From contig OX438758.1 of the NCBI GenBank assembly GCA_949316235.1, positions 15,347,731 through 15,411,730 on the forward strand: a DNA stretch of 64,000 nt. Reading direction: 5' to 3'. A program made the translations under genes and the position numbers. Below are positions 41,951 to 52,570 of the stretch, piece by piece (position 1 is the stretch's first letter; each line of letters opens with the position of its first letter). Under the pieces are notes generated by a model that had not been told where the DNA came from, made no database searches, and saw only the letters and a program-made list of their open reading frames with translations. The stretch comes from Oegoconia quadripuncta (taxonomy: Eukaryota; Arthropoda; Insecta; Lepidoptera; Autostichidae).

Positions 41951-41974
41951 ATTTTGTTAATTTTTATTCTTTAC

Positions 41975-42206
41975 TAGCTTTCCGCCCGCGGCTTCGCCTG
42001 CGTGGAATAACTCTATCGCGGAAATTTGTTTATCCCGCGGGAATAAGACATGGATTAAGACATAGGATATATACCTATACCTATTGGATATATAGGTAAA
42101 TACCTATATGCCAAATTTAATTCAAATCCGTTCATCCGTTTCGCCGTGATTGAGCAATAAACGAATAAACAAACATCCAAACTATCGCATTTGTAATATT
42201 AGTTAG
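41975..42206 (+). mobile_element. Dispersed element Q
   Basis: Starts actagctttccgcccgcgg and ends tgtaatattagttagg; the interior has attcaaatccgttcatccgt. The middle holds a short tandem (ggatatataggtaaatacct). Confidence 0.75.
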
Positions 42207-42263
42207 GTACGCTAGTTAGATTGCACAGAAAATAATTAAAAGATACAGTATAAAACAGAATAG

Positions 42264-42462
42264 TTTTGGTTGGTGGTAGGGCATTTAAAAATGTCCGCCT
42301 GTCTAGCTACCACCATCTTATCTAAATCTGCCGCCAAGCAGCAATGTTAATAACATTGTCAGAGTTAAGATAGCCAGTCCCCCAAATGTGTTTCGACCTC
42401 ATCTCACTTAACATCAGGTGTGATTGAGGTCAAGTACCAATCCGTTGTGCATAAAAAAAAGC
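42264..42462 (+). mobile_element. SINE A, head missing, internal deletions
   Basis: Starts gttggtggtagggcattt. Lacks gttccggt and the cgcttccacctt segment. The tail is gttgtgcataaaaaaaa. Confidence 0.84.
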
Positions 42463-42929
42463 ACAACATTATAAGTTACCTTAATCAATAAAAAATAAAA
42501 AATAACTCGTCTGATCAATTTAGACTCCAATTGGCTCAGCATATTATCTCATCTAACTGAGAATAAATTAACTTAATATTATGAAGTGTTGTGGTGTGTT
42601 TCCTTTATTTCTTATAATAACTGGTGAAATGTGCGGTGCGAATGACTATCATTAAATACTATGCCTTCTTCTCATGTAAGTGCGTACAGTTCTAACAAAA
42701 AAGTACCTATGCAGGTAGATAGCATTTTATTAGTAGCCATAATTGTGTCACCTGCCTATAAACGTCCCAGTAAGATTTTACCGACTCTGTCTTAAAACAC
42801 AAAAGAGACGCTTTACAGTAGTTAACACACAAAGGATTCATTTTATAACCAATTAGGTGGCATTGTGGATTCAAATTCTATTTCACTTTTGAGTTTCTGT
42901 TTACGTGAAGTTAATTAGACACATTATAA
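42463..42929. other. Unassigned stretch
   Basis: Nothing recognised. Confidence 0.3.
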
Positions 42930-43450
42930 GATAATGTCGGTGTATGTTAGGCGTGCTTATGCCGTTACAAAAGTAACATTAACGAAGAGTATGGTGCCAA
43001 CAATGACAATTATCACCCAATTTAGAAAGTATATTATAAAATATCAGACTATTTGCATGAAAATCATCCATGGACCTAACCAAGTCGCTCGCATACCAGG
43101 CTATTTCACAATTAATAATGAAATATTGGTGTCGATTCGAATGTACACCAACTAAACTAAACTAAATTAAAACCAGTTTTGGAGTAGTGCCGTCGCATCG
43201 TACTGTTCCAGGGAGAAAGAGACAGTACTACTTTAAAACTGGTTTTAGTTTAGTTTAGTTGGTGTACATCCGAATCGACACCATTGTGCTTTTTTGTAAT
43301 TTAAAAACCTGTTTTTAAAAGAGCAACCCTTCGAGTTTCTTGCTTATTCTTCTCAGGGAAAAATTGCTTTTGAACAAGCAGTAGATTAAAAAAAAATGTA
43401 AAATCTGACTATTTTACAGGGTACACCCACAAAATATTTTTTTTTAGATT
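42930..43450 (+). mobile_element. LINE F 3' part, split by MITE W
   Basis: Motifs attataaaatatcagactat and ttcacaattaataatgaaa precede the insert. gttttTAaaagagcaacc-type sequence (gagcaacccttcgagtttc), gaacaagcagtag and aaaatctgactattttacag follow it. Order and orientation agree with other F copies. Confidence 0.78.
43128..43282. mobile_element. MITE W inserted in LINE F
   Basis: 155 bp with about 55-bp inverted arms (ggtgtcgattcgaatgtaca at the left, its complement at the right), flanked by ATT at 43125-43127 and 43283-43285. A 3-bp duplication suits PIF/Harbinger-like elements. The centre has gccgtcgcatcgtactgttc. Confidence 0.85.
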
Positions 43451-43847
43451 TGACTTAAAAAAAACAGCAAGAGAAAAGAATTAGTTGAACAATTGTCAAA
43501 AACAATGGGACAATTGATATTTATAACTTTGTTGTAATAAGACCATATTCCGATATCGTATTAAAGATTATACTTCGATATTTTAGAGGTATCATTATCG
43601 ATATTTTTTACATTATTATCGATATCGCCCATCTCTACTCTCAGTACGACACACTTTATGAGGCGGGGCGACGCGATGCGCTGTTGTAAACTCTGCAGAA
43701 ATGACAATGATTATGTTTGCTGCCTGCTCAATCTATTCGATGTTCTTTTTACTTAAATGGTAAAGCCTTGGAGGATCAAACAAACAAAAAAATATGGACT
43801 ACGCGGTAGGATGATGTAAATTCAAAGACGGTGCCGATTTTCACATT
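43451..43847. other. Unassigned stretch
   Basis: The tatcgat/atatcg motif repeats several times at 43550-43630 (ccgatatcgt, ttcgatatt, tatcgatat, atcgatatcg). Otherwise nothing. Confidence 0.35.
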
Positions 43848-44003
43848 TTTTTTATGCACAATCACATCACACCTGATGTTAAGTGAAGATGAAGCCGATT
43901 GACCCGGAAATCACATCTTATTTGGGGGACTGGCTATCTTATCTCTGACAACCGGAACACAATAATGCTATTTGACGGCAGACTTAGATAAAATTGTGGT
44001 TTT
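43848..44003 (-). mobile_element. SINE A, 3' half, diverged
   Basis: Tail and body with small deletions (gatgaagccgattgacccgg). Ends in ataaaattgtggt. Confidence 0.8.
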
Positions 44004-44029
44004 TCGTTTTATTCTCTCGTCTCGGCGAA

Positions 44030-44385
44030 AATAAAGGGATCTAAGCCCATACAGCCATGTCTTATTTCTCTTATTTCTTCAGTTTATAAGTCAGTCTCAG
44101 TCAAAACAAGTAATTCGTCGTATACTTGGCGTGTACAGAGTCTAGTCACGGTCAAGTCATTCATGAAACAAGTGGCAGAATGCTTTATAAAAAATTTTGG
44201 CGGCTTCTTGTGGGAACCCGAAAACTTTGTTACGCACAGTAATTTACACTTCCATTGATTTGTACACCATCACTAACTTTTGCTGCACAATATTCTGCCA
44301 TTATTAAGCTTTAAAAGTCAGAATGCACAAAATGCAACTTCACTCGCCGAGATCCCGTCAAAAGCCCCATGACATTTATTTATAT
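44030..44385. repeat. Repeat I, copy 1
   Basis: ttttggcggcttcttgtggg, aacccgaaaactttg and cactcgccgag occur in the same order at 60240-60540. The shared opening is gagcccatat / aagcccatacagcc. Copies differ by insertions and deletions. Class unknown. Confidence 0.6.
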
Positions 44386-45091
44386 TGAGTTGCATTCCGT
44401 TTCACCATCCAACCTTCCAAAGTTATTTATTTATGTTTTGCGTGTGACTGACTTTTAGAGGAATTTGGCTTAAAAATGATTTAAAAATATTTTAAAACTA
44501 AACTAATATGAAACAAAGTTGCACATGGAGTTGATTCCGGTAGTGAAAGTTTAAAAATTGCATCCCCCAATATATGAGGATGAAATACATATGTCGAGAT
44601 ATGTTTTACATCGTTCCACAATATTGCTGCCAAGCCAAGCTGGCTTATGTTGGCAACATGTCACGTCATGTCCAACTGCCCTCGTACCGGCTTTGTGGGA
44701 GAGCTGCATAATTAAAAACTACGGGGAAAAATGACTAAGTCCTCTCCTTTGTTGTTAGTGGTTGGACAAGATTGATGAATGTGAGAACGAAGCTGATAGG
44801 TCCATATAGTCCAGTAAAGATATACTTTTAACTGACAATAATCTTAAAGGCCGTGATTTTTAGCACCAGGATAGATTACCTGTTCGTGTTGGAATAAAAA
44901 TGTTTTTTAACAAATCAGCAGCTTGCTTTAGATATAGTATAGGTATTTAGTAATAAAACATTAGATTAAAATAAACACTGTGAATAGGGCCAGTAAAATA
45001 TATTAAAAATCATACTATAATTCAAATGTCTCGAAGCTGAGACAAGCAGTAGGTGTCTTACTTGAAGCATTCGTGGGTCTATCATTATTCG
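44386..45091. other. Unassigned stretch
   Basis: Nothing recognised. Confidence 0.3.
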
Positions 45092-45242
45092 TAATCGATT
45101 AATGAAGTTAAGCAATGGATGTCTGCTAGTGTCATATTTACAGGAATGTTTCCGTGATTGGGAACGTTCAAAAATTTACGTACTGTAATTACGTACTTCA
45201 AGAACGACAAGAACGTAGCTCTTAAATCAGAAGAAGAAGAAT
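45092..45242 (+). mobile_element. Decayed 5S-like SINE and a LINE tail
   Basis: atgaagttaagcaatgg and gaatgtttccgtg recall the repeat at 39905. At 45210-45242 cgtagctcttaaatcagaag with (gaa)n recalls the GATGAT-tailed LINE end. Confidence 0.45.
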
Positions 45243-45245
45243 ACC

Positions 45246-45770
45246 TACTTCATCATGATCAGCCTTAGTAGTATGTTTTCGCGGGTTCTGGCTCACTGAC
45301 GTCATCATTGGACTCATTAGATAATGATCACCTCATTAGTGAATTTTAATTTGACTTAGTTTGTCAATGTTAACCTACCTATTAAAGTTGATATTATTTT
45401 ATGAATGGTAACTCACCTAAGTAAAGTTGGTATTATTCGTCTAGTTAACAAATGCTAACCTACGTAAGTAAAGTTGGTAGTATCGTAAGTTTAGAAATGT
45501 TAACCTAGCTATGTAAAGTTGGTGCGTGGCGGGGGGTGAGAGTCGTTAGGTTTAGATTCTTAAACTATGCGATAATATCATCTTTAATAGGTAGGTTAAC
45601 ATTGACAAACTAAGCCAAATTAAAATTCACTAATGAGGTGATCATTATCTAATGAGTCCAATGATGACGTCACTGAGCCAGAACCCGCGAAAACATACTA
45701 CTAGCCTTACATGCCTCCACTGTTGGGGCACAGTCTTAGGTTGATTAGTGGATATTACCGACGCGCTCAC
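45246..45770 (-). mobile_element. LINE P 3' end, split by MITE X
   Basis: catcatgatcagcctt at the left and acatgcctccactgttgggg at the right form one sequence once X is removed. The counterpart at 58608-58672 reads cattatcagcctaatacctc. The LINE lies on the minus strand with a gat-type tail. Confidence 0.6.
45267..45702. mobile_element. MITE X, 436 bp
   Basis: Arms of about 130 bp (start agtagtatgttttcgcgggt) are inverted at the other end, flanked by AGCCTT at 45261-45266 and 45703-45708. Internally there are four direct units of the type atgttaacctacctaagtaa followed by agttggt, at about 45367, 45405, 45448 and 45497. No coding frame. Confidence 0.87.
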
Positions 45771-45885
45771 ATTAATATATTAGATATTTTAAATTATTAT
45801 AGGGAATGTTAAAACTGTATTGCAAATGATCGGAAGGTATTTTTATGTAAATTTTTATGCAAAATAAGAAAATTTCGAAGTATTT

Positions 45886-46219
45886 TTTTTTAATGCACAA
45901 CGGGTGGGTACTTGACCTCAATCACACCTGATGTTAAGTGAAGATGAGGTCGAAGGTAGAAGCGTACTGACCCGGAAACCCCAACACATTTGGGGGACTG
46001 GCTATCTTATCTCTGACAACCGGAACACAATAATGCTATTAACATTGCTGCTTGCCGGCAGATTTAGATAAGATGGTGGTAGCTAGCCAGGCGGACATTT
46101 GAAATGCCCTACCACCAACCAAACCGAGCACTTAAACATGTACCCAGCTGGGAATCGAACCCGCGACCTCCGAATCGTAAACCCAATGTTGTTGACATAG
46201 AGCCACGGAGCCGGTTAAA
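45886..46219 (-). mobile_element. SINE A, near full length
   Basis: All segments present. The head at the right reads gagccacggagccggtta and box B complement is ggaatcgaacccgcgacc. Confidence 0.89.
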
Positions 46220-46413
46220 AAGGCGGTATTTCTATATTAAGTGGTTATTTTTGTTCACTTTCATCCGCGAGCGAGAACGAACGCCTTTAAAATCCAAAAT
46301 TGTGTTGTCAGCTCTGTTTAAGTACAAATATAAGCAAAGTCGCAAAAAGTGTTCATCTTTTTCCGTGGGAGGTCCACTACTATCTACAAAGTGGTCCTTC
46401 AGAATTGTGTGGA

Positions 46414-46484
46414 TTTTTTTTTATCCACAACGGATTAGCACTTGACCTCAATCACACCTGATGTTAAGTGAAGATGAGGCCGAC
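46414..46484 (-). mobile_element. SINE A, 3' tail only
   Basis: Poly-T then atccacaacggattagcac to gaagatgaggccgac. Same tail subfamily as 12974. Joins repeat Y at once. Confidence 0.8.
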
Positions 46485-46575
46485 TTTGTGTCAGACTAGT
46501 GGCCACATGACGATCAGAGTTTTAAGCTGCCACTCTCTCTACGCCACCGAATTAGCCTAACGACTTCCTTCATTT
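46484..46575. repeat. Repeat Y, copy 1
   Basis: gtcagactagtggccacatg and agttttaagctgcc match 52487-52565 (gtcggactagtagtcacctg). Confidence 0.5.
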
Positions 46576-47795
46576 GAAAACAACTGGCACCGACTAGGGG
46601 AAACACGGAAAAAACTCGTCTTAAAATCCCACTAGTGATCACTCATCCATGGAATGACCCAGTCAGACATTGCATAACTCTACTTATCTAACACCTACTT
46701 AGTATTTTATTTATTTAGGAAACAGAGAACCAATTACAGGTCCTCACAAATAGAAATACATTATATAATTCAATAACATGCATTATCACACTTGTACATT
46801 TCTTGCCCTTGCGGTACATATACCAGATTCAATCATCGCTAAAAAAAAGAAGAAAAACAAATGACTTCTAAATTAAATTAAGCCATCAAAGAATTGTTGA
46901 TTATATGACGCCTCGCTGACATAAAACTAGTGTTAAAAAGATCTAGATCAAACTTGAAAATTAACATCAGCAGTAGTGAATGTTCTGTATTCCCATCGGC
47001 TAGCTCGTTCACAACTGCTACTGAAATCGAATCAGTTTCGAGGTTCGAGAAGGACAAGGACGGAAACAATAAGCAAGTGACTCCACAAACCTCTTGGGAA
47101 CATTAGGGGTGCTATAACAGACCGGGTTTCGGGAGACCAAGATTTTTATTATTATTTTCCATTAGCTTTTCCATTACGGGGAAACAGGAGATAGGCCTTT
47201 ATGCGTAATGGCAAAATCGCGGCAGACAAGAACATATTGTATTGGAATACGGCAGAAACGCGATATTTTGTTATGTCGACAGAGCTAGATTAATCTCATC
47301 TGTCGCTCTGCGGATTAATCTTCAACAGCCTCGCTGGCTCAATGTTTGCAACTGCGTGGACTGAATTTGTTTATACAAATACGAGCTTCGTACAGATGCA
47401 ATTGCTTTGTATAAATATATTATATTGCATAATATACGTCGCTGATTGCGACAAAGTAGCGACGGAATTTATAATTTGGGCGGTCGTATGACTATAATAA
47501 TACGAAGTTTGCTACAAGAATGAACCTGGTGGCGCTGGTATCGTCGAAAATGGCGTGGTGACGTTTACAGTAATGTTAGGTCTGCACAGCGAAAATGAAT
47601 ATTCATATTGCTATTAGCCGTCAAAGGACATGAACCACCCTCTTAGCACATCAACGAGTATGAGTGAGTTTGATTACCTATTATCACTGACGCTTGGAAG
47701 TACCGGTGAGTCGTTACTTGATAAGAAGTCGATCATGGAAATTGAGCAAGGAGGAATTATAGACTAGCTAGGTTGAATTGCACAGACTGAAGTGG
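46576..47795. other. Unassigned stretch, about 1.2 kb
   Basis: A likely LINE 3' end complement lies at 46697-46860. At 47325-47365 cctcgctggctcaatgtttg resembles a SINE A-type head alone. No real gene seen. Confidence 0.35.
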
Positions 47796-47915
47796 TTTTT
47801 CTTTTTATATGAGAGGGCGGCAAATGAGCATGCGGGTCACCTGATGGAAAGCAATCACCGCCGCCCATGGACACCCGCAACACCAAAAGGGTCACAGATG
47901 CATGGCATGATTTAA
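47796..47915 (-). mobile_element. Repeat J
   Basis: T-rich left end, then gagagggcggcaaatgagca, tgcgggtcacctgatgg and gccgcccatggacacccgca. The same block is at 61170-61260. The T-rich edge suggests a minus-strand retroposon. Confidence 0.65.
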
Positions 47916-47924
47916 GGTTTTCGG

Positions 47925-48446
47925 GCCTGTGTTCCATTAGTGGCACACCAATTGGGTCCTAGTGTTATTCTGATATCCTATTCGCCTATAGTAGCTTACA
48001 ATAATATCGCCATTGCCCGAGCTACCCTATACCACGAGGTTGGCACCCTCCCAGTCGCTCGTAACGCCCACCCTCATCTCCGACAAATATATATTTTGGA
48101 TATTTGCTGCAATTGTGTAATCCCAAACTAACCAGAATAACTCAATGCTAAAAGACTTACAGAATTTAAGCAGGAGGCATTGGAAAGTCCCACAATTGCG
48201 TACGAGGGCCAAGTTAGATGGCATCCCTCATGGCAAATGTTTACCCTTCACCGGTAGGCATCTCAGGTTCCATGATTATAATTGAATCTTTATGATTTGT
48301 GTGTGGGTAAGAGGTCTGTTATTGTCTCCTAGGCCCGCGTTCCATCACTGATAGACCATTACCTAAATCCTAGTGTCATTCTGATATTCTAATTCGCATT
48401 TAATAGCTTGACATAATATCGCAATTGCCCAAGTTACGAAAGATAT
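47925..48446. repeat. Direct repeat of about 105 bp, 415 bp apart
   Basis: 47925-48026 (tgttccattagtggcac, tgttattctgatatccta, aatatcgccattgcccgag) and 48340-48446 (cgttccatcactgatag, tgtcattctgatattcta, aatatcgcaattgcccaag) are clearly homologous. Confidence 0.65.
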
Positions 48447-48714
48447 ATAGGCTATGATAAAACGAGATAAAACCTACTTTGTACAAAAACCTTTTCTAAT
48501 TTAAGTAAAAGACAGATAAAGAGTTTTATGGACCTTCGGGAGACTACACCATTCCATCTCAGCCGCTAAGGTTTTAACAAAGTTGCTCTGAGTCCTATGA
48601 GCTAAATGTGTTTTCGATGTAGTCAACTACAGTACAGTGCATTTATGTCAAACAGTAAGTCAACTTGGCTGTAAAACATCAAACTTCAAAATAGCAATTT
48701 GAATATACTCTGGA

Positions 48715-48850
48715 TACTTGTTTGACCACAATCGCACCTGATGGGATGTGACGATGATCGAAGATTAAGCACGCGATACAGTAAATGCCCATTCATCCTG
48801 CTCTTGATGATCCCAATATTTTCGAATTTCGGAAAGACTGACACCTTGAG
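48715..48850 (-). mobile_element. Retroposon R fragment
   Basis: ttgaccacaatcgcacctga, cagtaaatgcccattca and ggaaagactgacacc match R at 10363. Confidence 0.7.
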
Positions 48851-48954
48851 ATACGGATAAAACACTTATCAAGTTTAGACAAAAATACAAAAAAAATACA
48901 AAAAAATAATAAAAAGAAAAATAAAACAAAAAAACATATTCAAAATTATTCTAA

Positions 48955-49150
48955 AGTAACTTTCTCGCCTGCGTCGAATAACTTTGTCGCAGATATGTTT
49001 AACTTGTTTCTCTGATTTGACATCTCATCAAAATGATTGGTCGAGTAATACCTACACCTAAACAGAGAATATAGGTAGATACTGTAACGGTGTCGTTCTT
49101 TTGAGCTGATACTCATTGGTGGGTTTGGGTTATTGGAGTTCAAAATCGAA
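48955..49150 (+). mobile_element. Element Q, decayed
   Basis: ctttctcgcctgcgtcgaat, aactttgtcgcag and atatgtttaact keep the Q order; the far end is not recognised. Confidence 0.45.
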
Positions 49151-49864
49151 ATTTTAAACTGACTGATGAACTGACATATCCTTTTTTTGCCACATTGATT
49201 TCCAGATTTCAACTCTGCCGCACCGTTATTTGAATCTTTGTTTTACATCTCAATAGTTAATTTATTAGTTTTAAGGCCCTTTCGATCCTCTATACGACCT
49301 GTTTCATGCAATAAATAAATTGGTGTGGTGATCCATGTTCTGTTTTGACCCTCGCCAGAGCTGTGTCGCCCCTTCTGTATATATACACCTCGTGACTCGA
49401 CCCAGCTGCATAGGTGGGCTGGGAAGGTTACAATACTAAGATAAAAAAACGTCTTAGACCAACAATAATAAAATAAAGTTGTTTCACTTCTTTTAAATGG
49501 ACTGTTGAAAAGGTTATACTCTAATTCCCTGTTTGTGAAGCGTGAACGAGAAAGATGGGTATTTGGTAGATAATAGCCTTGAAGAACTTTGTAGACTAAA
49601 TTATAGTATTGTGGAATACTAACATTGCTCTGCCTCTGGGTTTGACATTCAGATAACCCTTACAGAAACCTTTCACAATGAAGGCAGGATCAGCGCGAGC
49701 AAAGATAGAGCTTTGTTGTGTCGTCCTTACAAATGTCTTTGTAAGGTACCTAATTTTATAGGTGGTAGGTGGTAGGTGAAGGTCAAGTGTGACACTTATC
49801 ATTGCTTATTAGCCCACTGTTTCCATGTGGAAAGGTCCAGCTAATGACCTTACTCAGGTATTAA
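49151..49864. other. Unassigned stretch
   Basis: Nothing recognised. Confidence 0.3.
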
Positions 49865-50165
49865 ATTAGTTCAATTTAAACAATTTAAGGTATGGAATAA
49901 GGTAACTAAGTCATTCAAGTATACCTACGCTTTTATAATAAGGTTCCGGCAGACATTCAAAATAACCATTAAACGGAAGTAATGTGCCAAAAGCTATTAA
50001 AAAATTTCTCACTATCTAGATGATAGGATGCATGGACATGAACCGCTAGGCAAATTTTCTTTTTTTTCTTTGTCGAATCATAAATTTAAAAAATCCTTAT
50101 TTAAAGAGCAACCTTTGAGTTTCATGATCATTCTTCTCTGGGGAGACTGCCTTAGCGAAAATTGT
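49865..50165 (+). mobile_element. LINE F 3' part, frameshifted
   Basis: Near 49922 one frame reads YLRFYNKVPADIQN, which is the IRFYNKVP motif of F. Later agcaacctttgagtttcatg and attcttctctgggga mark the 3' region. The upstream text is in another frame, so the coding part is broken. Confidence 0.7.
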
Positions 50166-50191
50166 AAATAAAACATTATGTTTGTTGTGTC

Positions 50192-50262
50192 CATAATATA
50201 AGCCTCATTGCATAGTGTGGAATTAGATGGCGCTGTGTGTCCAAGGATATTTATTTATTGGA
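50192..50262 (+). mobile_element. SINE B, 3' fragment
   Basis: ataagcctcattgcatagtg and gatggcgctgtgtgtcc, with an atttattt end. Confidence 0.7.
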
Positions 50263-50282
50263 TGACCATGAATTACACTTTT

Positions 50283-50577
50283 TAATAATAAATAAATAAA
50301 TAAATAAATAAATAAATATCCTTAGACATACACACAGCGCCATCTAGTTCCACAGTAAGCAACTATAGGCTTGTGTTGTGGATACCAGATGGTTGATATA
50401 CTACATAAATATTTTATTTTTTTTGGTAAATAAATACTTATTATAAATGAAAACATCCATAACTCGGGTACACATGTTCGTATTCATCATACAAACATAT
50501 GCCCCTAGCGGGATTCGAACCCGCAACCTTTTGGTATAGTGGTCAGAGTTGCTAACCACTACACCAAACAGGTCGTA
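50283..50577 (-). mobile_element. SINE B, full length
   Basis: The (aaat)n 3' end at 50283-50320 is unusually long. Body and head complement ctaaccactacaccaaacag are complete, and box B is intact (gggattcgaacccgc). Confidence 0.88.
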
Positions 50578-51569
50578 AATTCGTTCGTTTAATAAAGAAA
50601 ATCTATGTTTATGATAGTGTTGCAAAAGCTTATAATTCTCAGTTCTATTTATCACGAGTCGGAAGACAACTTACGAGTCTCGCTCGACTAATTAAAACAT
50701 GACTCCTCTTTCTATGACTCGAGGCGGACTGGGTCTTAACGAGCTCTTCCTCTCTTGAGTCCGGACTCTTTATTACTTATTTTTCCCCGCGTTTTATCGT
50801 TAAAATCTGTCATTATTAAAGTGAAACGTCCAAACTTGAACTCGAGTGTTAAACGCTAAAATCGTAATTTTTTTATCGAGAATTTATGCTGTAAATACTT
50901 ACATAATATCACAACTGTTTGTCCCAATTGGGGTGGTCAAGGATATCCCAAATATTAGTAAAGGGTGTTCCAAAAAAAAATATATGACTGCAATTTAGAC
51001 GCGACTGTACAAAAGAAAATACATGAGTTTTAAATTAATAATGTTAGTAATTTCTGAAATTAATTATTCGTAAATTTTAATCAGGTAATACAGGGCAATA
51101 CCTTAATGGAACCCTGTTTGAATTTCATTATTTACGTCATGTTTACTTTGTTCTTCACTCCTCATCAACGCTCTAAACCCTTAACAACTTACTTGTAACT
51201 TGATAATGTTTGGTAATAAAGGACGTGTCGGTGAATAAAGTGGTTTGTACACAATCACTTTACACAGGTTATTAAAAATTTCATATTGGAACAACCAAAG
51301 TCGCGCGGCTTGTGCCAAAATAATGCGACCATGTTTTACTTTTTACGCGACTGTTCCAGAACGGAGGGTGATATTTTTTGGATTTTTGAACCGTGGATCT
51401 TGTTTCAAACATTAAAGTTTTAATATTAGGTCTTTACCTATGAAAATACCGTTTTGTATGAAAAAAATTAAACGAATTTAATTGTAAATTACATCAAATG
51501 TGTTTGAGGTCAAACGCAAATCTAGTACATAAAAAAAGAAACTTATACATACTCCTACATACATAAAGT
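50578..51569. other. Unassigned stretch
   Basis: A repeat L phrase (ggggtggtcaaggatatccc) lies at 50930-50950, and a SINE- or R-like tail (tgaggtcaaacgcaaatc then poly-A) at 51505-51540. The rest is unassigned. Confidence 0.35.
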
Positions 51570-51830
51570 TACGACCTTTATCCCAAATTGGGTGGTCAGT
51601 CACATCCCAAAGTAAAGCTTTTGGATGTCCCAAACATTAAAAGATTAATGCTTGGAACAGCATCCACGGCTCACCTTTCGAAACATAGAGAAATGCAAGT
51701 GAAACATGCAAATCCATATAGATGCTTTTTGGTGGAAACTTTTACTATACCCACGGAAAGAGATGGGTTGTTTATATTCTTTTTATGTGCCGAAACCACA
51801 TAAACTTATTCTTCTTGATAAAATTATTTT
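51570..51830 (+). repeat. Repeat L, uninterrupted
   Basis: atcccaaattgggtggtcag, gtcccaaacattaaaag, cccacggaaagagatggg and attctttttatgtgccg correspond in order to 10285-10985 without the SINE insert. Confidence 0.6.
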
Positions 51831-52261
51831 TGAGTGTCAAAGTATCGTAACTTTGTGCCCGGTGTGTCACTCAAAGCTGGTATAATTTTAAATGTCCGCA
51901 ATACCTTTAAAATATTACCCAAGACGGGAACAACGTGCCGCGTTTGATGTTATTCCACAGGTTGGTATTTAATAGGGATTAACGCTTTACTGTTCCAGAA
52001 GTGTTGAAATATAGGGGCAATAAATCCGAAGGAAGCTGAGTCATTGTACAATGGGTAGGAACTAGGAACACAGATTTCCGCTAGGTTTCCCACGAGCAAT
52101 CATCTTTACAGGTCGTACATTTTGAAGTTAGACAGTTGGTCTTCATTCTAAAATTTGTATTAAAAATGATCCAATACGCTGCTTGTAGTTGTAAACGTTA
52201 GCGTTCACTTTTAATTTCCTGGGATTCACAATAAACTCAAGAATTGTTGAATTATGTTTAC
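51831..52261. other. Unassigned stretch
   Basis: Nothing recognised. Confidence 0.3.
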
Positions 52262-52435
52262 TATTGGAGTATAGCACCCGACACTTACAACCTTGGGATC
52301 TTCAAGTCTAGAGTGAATAGGCATTTACTGGGTGCGCGTGATACATCTTCGGCTACATCGTCACTTTCCATCAGGTGAGATTGTAGCCAAACGCGAAACC
52401 AGTTTTTAATAAAAAAAAAAAAAAAAAAATAGCCT
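52262..52435 (+). mobile_element. Retroposon R, 3' part with A tail
   Basis: cttgggatcttcaagtctag, gcatttactgggtgcgcgtg, catcaggtgagattgtagcc and acgcgaaaccag, then about 18 A at 52411-52428. Confidence 0.78.
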
Positions 52436-52486
52436 CCTCTCTGGAGAGGGTATGGGCCATAATCCACCACGTGGGCCCATGCGGAT

Positions 52487-52565
52487 TTCTGTCGGACTAG
52501 TAGTCACCTGACAGTCAGTGTTTTTAAGCTGCCCCTGTTACCTTGACTATTTAACGTTTCCTCTG
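52487..52565. repeat. Repeat Y, copy 2
   Basis: gtcggactagtagtcacctg and tttttaagctgcccctg match 46484-46575. It follows closely on R. Confidence 0.5.
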
Positions 52566-52570
52566 AATCG

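Noticed and set aside
46104..46445. Plus-strand frame of 113 codons
   Set aside because: It runs through the complement of a SINE A head and neighbouring DNA; no domain, and the first 35 codons are repeat sequence.
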